In this document: piece by piece, positions 6,770 through 9,254 of the stretch
How positions within the stretch are numbered: the stretch's first letter is position 1
Layout: every line of letters begins with the position of its first letter
Source of the DNA: Alphaproteobacteria bacterium MarineAlpha6_Bin2
GTDB lineage: Bacteria; Pseudomonadota; Alphaproteobacteria; GCA-002720895
Assembly: GCA_002937815.1 (NCBI GenBank)
Contig: PTKQ01000010.1
Span: 1 to 9,254 of the forward strand
Direction: 5' to 3'
Length of the DNA stretch: 9,254 bases
Made by a program: the position numbers and the translations under genes
The notes under the pieces: generated by a model
Databases searched by the model: none
What the model was told of the DNA's origin: nothing
What the model saw: the letters and a program-made list of their open reading frames with translations, nothing else

Positions 6770-6813
6770 TAGTATTAATATATGTGTTTTGTAGTATTAA
6801 TATATGTGTATTG
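6770..6813 (+). repeat. Two tandem 22-bp repeats upstream of pal
   Basis: TAGTATTAATATATGTGT occurs exactly at 6770-6787 and 6792-6809; with the following four bases (TTTG, then ATTG) the unit is 22 bp with one mismatch. A shorter copy, TAGTATTA, lies at 6755-6762. Each full unit holds the palindrome TATTAATA (6773-6780, 6795-6802), centred 22 bp apart, about two helical turns. The block ends 29 bp before the pal ATG, in the largest gap between genes on the plus strand (119 bp). It could be a paired operator, a promoter region or recent tandem duplication. Confidence 0.8.
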
Positions 6814-6842
6814 AATAATTTAAATAATTATTGTTTAAAAAA

Positions 6843-7316
6843 ATGAACTATAAAGTTATTCTTCCAGCCATAGCAGCATTACTTCTAGCTAGTTGTACAC
6901 AAAAATCTGGTCTAGAAGATGTTACAACAGGGCTATATGAAAGAGGTGGTACGACATGTCTGGATCCAGCCTGCGAAGTTCCAGCAAAAATATATTTTGA
7001 TTATAATGAATACAACATAGATTCTATGGATGAAAGTACTTTAAATTTACAAGCAACTTGGTTAGATGAAAATCCATCTAAGTATATTCTAATTGAAGGA
7101 CATTGTGATGAAAGAGGAACAAGAGAATATAATTTGGCATTAGGAGAAAGAAGATCAGATGCTACAAGAAATTATTTGACTTCAATGGGAATTTCACCAG
7201 ATAGAATTAGCACTGTTACATTTGGAAAAGAAAGACCGGACGTTGAAGGATCTTATGAAGATGCATGGCACTTGAACAGAAGATCTGTTACAACTATGGA
7301 CGTAGACAGAAACTAA
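6843..7316 (+). CDS. pal: Pal, peptidoglycan-associated outer-membrane lipoprotein
   Basis: Pal is an outer-membrane lipoprotein whose OmpA-like domain grips peptidoglycan and binds TolB/TolA. From ATG 6843 the product has 157 residues. A lipoprotein signal (1-17) ends in the lipobox L-A-S-C with C18 as the lipidated residue and Thr at +2, which does not signal inner-membrane retention. The OmpA-like domain (about 48-152) carries IYFDYNEYNID, EGHCDERGTREYNLALGERRSDATRNYL and the NRRS motif (145-148), including the D89 and R104 region that contacts diaminopimelate. A TTG at 6831 would add four residues (MFKK), giving a more basic signal start, and cannot be excluded; ATG is preferred by codon. 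Mature C39 and C44 form a C-x4-C pair just before the OmpA fold. The gene is 119 bp from tolB, so it may have its own promoter. Confidence 0.96.
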   Translation: MNYKVILPAIAALLLASCTQKSGLEDVTTGLYERGGTTCLDPACEVPAKIYFDYNEYNIDSMDESTLNLQATWLDENPSKYILIEGHCDERGTREYNLALGERRSDATRNYLTSMGISPDRISTVTFGKERPDVEGSYEDAWHLNRRSVTTMDVDRN

Positions 7317-7373
7317 TATATTTTTTTTATTTTCTTTAAATTTTATAGTAATCTAGTTTAATAATTATTAATT

Positions 7374-7399
7374 AAGCATTTTTTATCTAAATGTTTTTT
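7374..7399 (+). terminator. Terminator-like hairpin between pal and cpoB
   Basis: AAGCATTT (7374-7381) can pair with AAATGTTT (7389-7396) as an 8-bp stem (one G-U pair, one G-C pair) around a 7-base loop, within a T run at 7394-7399. It lies about 60 bp after the pal stop and 15 bp before the cpoB ATG. It has the outline of a rho-independent terminator but the stem is A/T-rich and weak, so it may only attenuate transcription into cpoB, or be a chance fold. Confidence 0.3.
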
Positions 7400-7413
7400 A
7401 ATAATATTTACTA

Positions 7414-8310
7414 ATGTTTTGTAAAAAAAATAATATACTTATATTTTCTTTCCTTTTATTATTTTTTGTTATTTCCTCTGCTGAATCTATAGATGAGTTT
7501 AATTATAATTTGTTAAATGAAAGATTAAACCGTATCGAAGTAGAATTATCTGATTTACAAAAATCTATATATTCCCCCAGAAAACATAATTTAGAGATAA
7601 ATGAAAATAAGAAAGGTTTTGTTTCATCAAGACATGAAATACGTATTAACAAATTAGAAAATGATTTTAGAAAGATAACCGGACAATTTGAGGAAATTTT
7701 TTTTAGAATAGAACAATTACAAGGAAAATTCGATAAACTCAGTTCAGATATAAACTTTAGATTATCTAACACCAATAATTCTAAAACTGAATCACAAAAT
7801 ATGGCCAATGATACATATGCATATCCTAATAATAGATCACAAGTAAATGACTCTGGTGGTGATACTGAAATTTTAGGAACTTTAAAAAGTAAAAAAAATG
7901 AGTCCTTTGATATTGCAAATAATTTCGAAACTCCTGAAAGTTTCTATGATTATGCAAAAACATCTTTAATGAATCTAGAATACAAAGAAGCCGAAATTGC
8001 ATTTAAAGATTTTGTAAAGAAATATCCAAAAAATGAATTAACACCCGAAGCGCAATATTGGATTGGTGAGTCTCTTTTTGTTAGAGAAAAATATAACGAA
8101 GCTATCCTTATGTATGGTGAAGTTATTAAAAAGTATAAAAAAAGCAAGAAGGCACCAGATAGTTTGTTACAAATAGGGATTTCTTTTGCAAATTTAAATA
8201 AAAAAGAAGCAGCCTGTGATGCTTTAAGAAAAGTTAAAAAAAATTATCCAAACTCTGGTCAATTTGTTTTAAAAAGAGCAAAATACAAAATTCAAGAACT
8301 TGAGTGTTAA
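7414..8310 (+). CDS. cpoB: CpoB (YbgF), Tol-Pal-linked periplasmic TPR protein
   Basis: CpoB (formerly YbgF) is a periplasmic protein that binds TolA and coordinates peptidoglycan synthesis with outer-membrane constriction. The 298 residues show a Sec signal peptide (1-23, ending ISSA before E24) and a coiled-coil trimerisation segment with heptads (about 28-52 and 76-118). A low-complexity Asn/Ser-rich linker follows (about 119-172) with the GGDTEILGTL motif seen in alphaproteobacterial homologues. Then come three TPR-like repeats: YDYAKTSLMNLEYKEAEIAF (about 178-206), PEAQYWIGESLFVREKYNEA (about 211-243) and PDSLLQIGISFANLNKKEAA (about 248-281). C268 and the C-terminal C298 may pair, as similarly placed cysteines occur in relatives. 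ATG 7414 gives a clean signal peptide. It lies 97 bp after pal and 25 bp before tilS, its usual place at the end of the tol-pal cluster. Confidence 0.94.
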   Translation: MFCKKNNILIFSFLLLFFVISSAESIDEFNYNLLNERLNRIEVELSDLQKSIYSPRKHNLEINENKKGFVSSRHEIRINKLENDFRKITGQFEEIFFRIEQLQGKFDKLSSDINFRLSNTNNSKTESQNMANDTYAYPNNRSQVNDSGGDTEILGTLKSKKNESFDIANNFETPESFYDYAKTSLMNLEYKEAEIAFKDFVKKYPKNELTPEAQYWIGESLFVREKYNEAILMYGEVIKKYKKSKKAPDSLLQIGISFANLNKKEAACDALRKVKKNYPNSGQFVLKRAKYKIQELEC

Positions 8311-8335
8311 ATAAATTAAAATTAAAAAAGTTAAA

Positions 8336-9254
8336 ATGATTGAGAAATCTTTTTTTAAATTAATGGATTTGATGGGTCCTTTTGAGAATAAACCACATAT
8401 TGCAGTCGGGGTTTCAGGAGGGTCTGATAGTATGTGTTTATGTTTATTATGTAATAAATGGATTCAAAAAAATGGTGGCAGATTGACAGCTCTTATTTTA
8501 GACCATGGGTTACAAAAAAATCAAAAAAAAAAATATCAACAAATTCAGAACTACCTTAATAAAAAAAAAATTACTAATTATTATTTTAAATGGAATTCGG
8601 TTAACAATTCTAGCGGTTTTCAAAAAAAAGCTAGAGATTATAGATATAAAATACTTGAAAAGTGGTGTTTTAAAAAAAATATTTTTCATTTATTTATGGG
8701 ACATCATTTTGATGACCAAAAAGAAACTCTTTTTATTCGTTTAAATTCAAATAGCAATGTATATGGTTTATCATGTATGTCTACAATCACTTTTAAAAAA
8801 GAAGTTAGAATTTTAAGACCGTTACTAGAAATGAATAAGGAAAAAATAAAGAATTATTTAATTAAAGAGAATTTTTTTTGGTTTGAAGATAAAACAAATA
8901 TTTCGAATTATTATACAAGAAACAGATATAGAAAGATTCTTCCGGATATAAATAAATTCGGTTTAACAGATAAAAAATTTAAAAAAATTTTTGTACAAGC
9001 GAAAAAAAATAGAAAATTATTTGAAAATCAAGTTTTAAATTGGTTAGTCAAAAATGTTGAAATTAACCCATTAGGATATGCATGTATTTTGATTAAAAAT
9101 TTATCCTCTTTACCACAGGAAAAATTTATTTTTATAATTAACAGAATCTTAATAACTATTTCAGGTAAAATTTATCCTCCAAAAACAAAAACTATTATTA
9201 ATTTTTATAAAAAAGTTAAATCCAAGAAAATAAATTCATTTTTTAATCTTGGAG
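8336..9254 (+). CDS. tilS: tRNA(Ile)-lysidine synthetase TilS, N-terminal part (runs off right edge)
   Basis: TilS attaches lysine to C34 of the CAU-anticodon tRNA-Ile, using ATP, so that the tRNA reads AUA; this is essential in most bacteria. The frame is open from ATG 8336 to the window end (306 codons; full-length enzymes usually have 320-440). The N-type ATP-pyrophosphatase PP-loop SGGSDS is at 27-32, then LDHGL (55-59), FQKKARDYRY (95-104), GHHFDDQKETLFIRL (122-136), RPLL (161-164) and FEDKTN...YTRNRYRKILP (183-203), all TilS landmarks in correct order. Phe125 and Lys129 replace residues that are more often Ala in GHHADDQAET. The first 80 codons are Lys/Asn-rich with A runs of 7 (8514-8520), 11 (8523-8533) and 10 (8561-8570). 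The high demand for AUA codons in this AT-rich DNA fits its retention. It follows cpoB by 25 bp. Confidence 0.95.
   Translation, partial: MIEKSFFKLMDLMGPFENKPHIAVGVSGGSDSMCLCLLCNKWIQKNGGRLTALILDHGLQKNQKKKYQQIQNYLNKKKITNYYFKWNSVNNSSGFQKKARDYRYKILEKWCFKKNIFHLFMGHHFDDQKETLFIRLNSNSNVYGLSCMSTITFKKEVRILRPLLEMNKEKIKNYLIKENFFWFEDKTNISNYYTRNRYRKILPDINKFGLTDKKFKKIFVQAKKNRKLFENQVLNWLVKNVEINPLGYACILIKNLSSLPQEKFIFIINRILITISGKIYPPKTKTIINFYKKVKSKKINSFFNLG

Noticed and set aside
6831..6842. TTG start four codons upstream of pal ATG
   Set aside because: Kept only as an alternative: it adds basic residues to the signal peptide, but ATG 6843 already gives a complete lipoprotein signal and lipobox.
7503..8147. 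Two minus-strand open frames opposite cpoB
   Set aside because: They lie entirely within cpoB, are composition-driven and resemble no known protein.
8505..8744. Plus-strand open frame of 79 codons near the right edge
   Set aside because: It is an out-of-frame reading inside tilS, whose own frame (from 8336) carries all the TilS motifs.

Overview
The window reads as one contiguous piece of a very AT-rich, tightly packed alphaproteobacterial chromosome. The evidence is the gene order (zapA, ymdB, yebC, then tolQ-tolR-tolA-tolB-pal-cpoB-tilS, with tkt divergent from zapA), the AGA- and lysine-heavy coding, tiny intergenic gaps and short overlaps. Together these suggest a streamlined, probably free-living marine lineage (SAR11-, HIMB59- or AEGEAN-169-like). 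That placement is inference. No rRNA, tRNA, mobile element, phage gene or CRISPR array is visible.

Region by region: (1) Minus strand, from the left edge to about 944, is the N-terminal half of transketolase (tkt), running off the window. (2) A 103-bp AT-rich divergent spacer follows. (3) Plus strand 1048-2946 holds zapA (Z-ring accessory), ymdB (metallophosphoesterase, ATGA overlap with zapA) and yebC (translation or transcription factor). (4) At 2989-3297 a 102-residue PD-(D/E)XK nuclease resembling an archaeal Hjc-type Holliday junction resolvase sits where many alphaproteobacteria carry ruvCAB. (5) From 3387 to 8310 is the whole Tol-Pal envelope system: the TolQ-TolR motor and TolA in the inner membrane, periplasmic TolB, outer-membrane lipoprotein Pal, and CpoB. 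(6) From 8336 to the right edge is the first 306 codons of tilS, the tRNA-Ile lysidine synthetase.

How the genes work together: TolQ-TolR use the proton gradient to energise TolA, which spans the periplasm to TolB and Pal and so drives outer-membrane constriction at division. CpoB links this to peptidoglycan synthesis. ZapA, at the start of the plus-strand set, acts at the same division site from the cytoplasm.

Most of the window is ordinary conserved core genome. Points worth a second look are the small resolvase-like nuclease in the ruvCAB slot, the missing 5-formyltetrahydrofolate cyclo-ligase gene and 6S RNA between zapA and ymdB, a 14-A tract inside tolA, a 22-bp tandem repeat just before pal, a hairpin plus TATAAT before tolQ, a terminator-like hairpin inserted just before cpoB, and the lack of recognisable Shine-Dalgarno sequences throughout. 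I see no convincing new multi-gene system.
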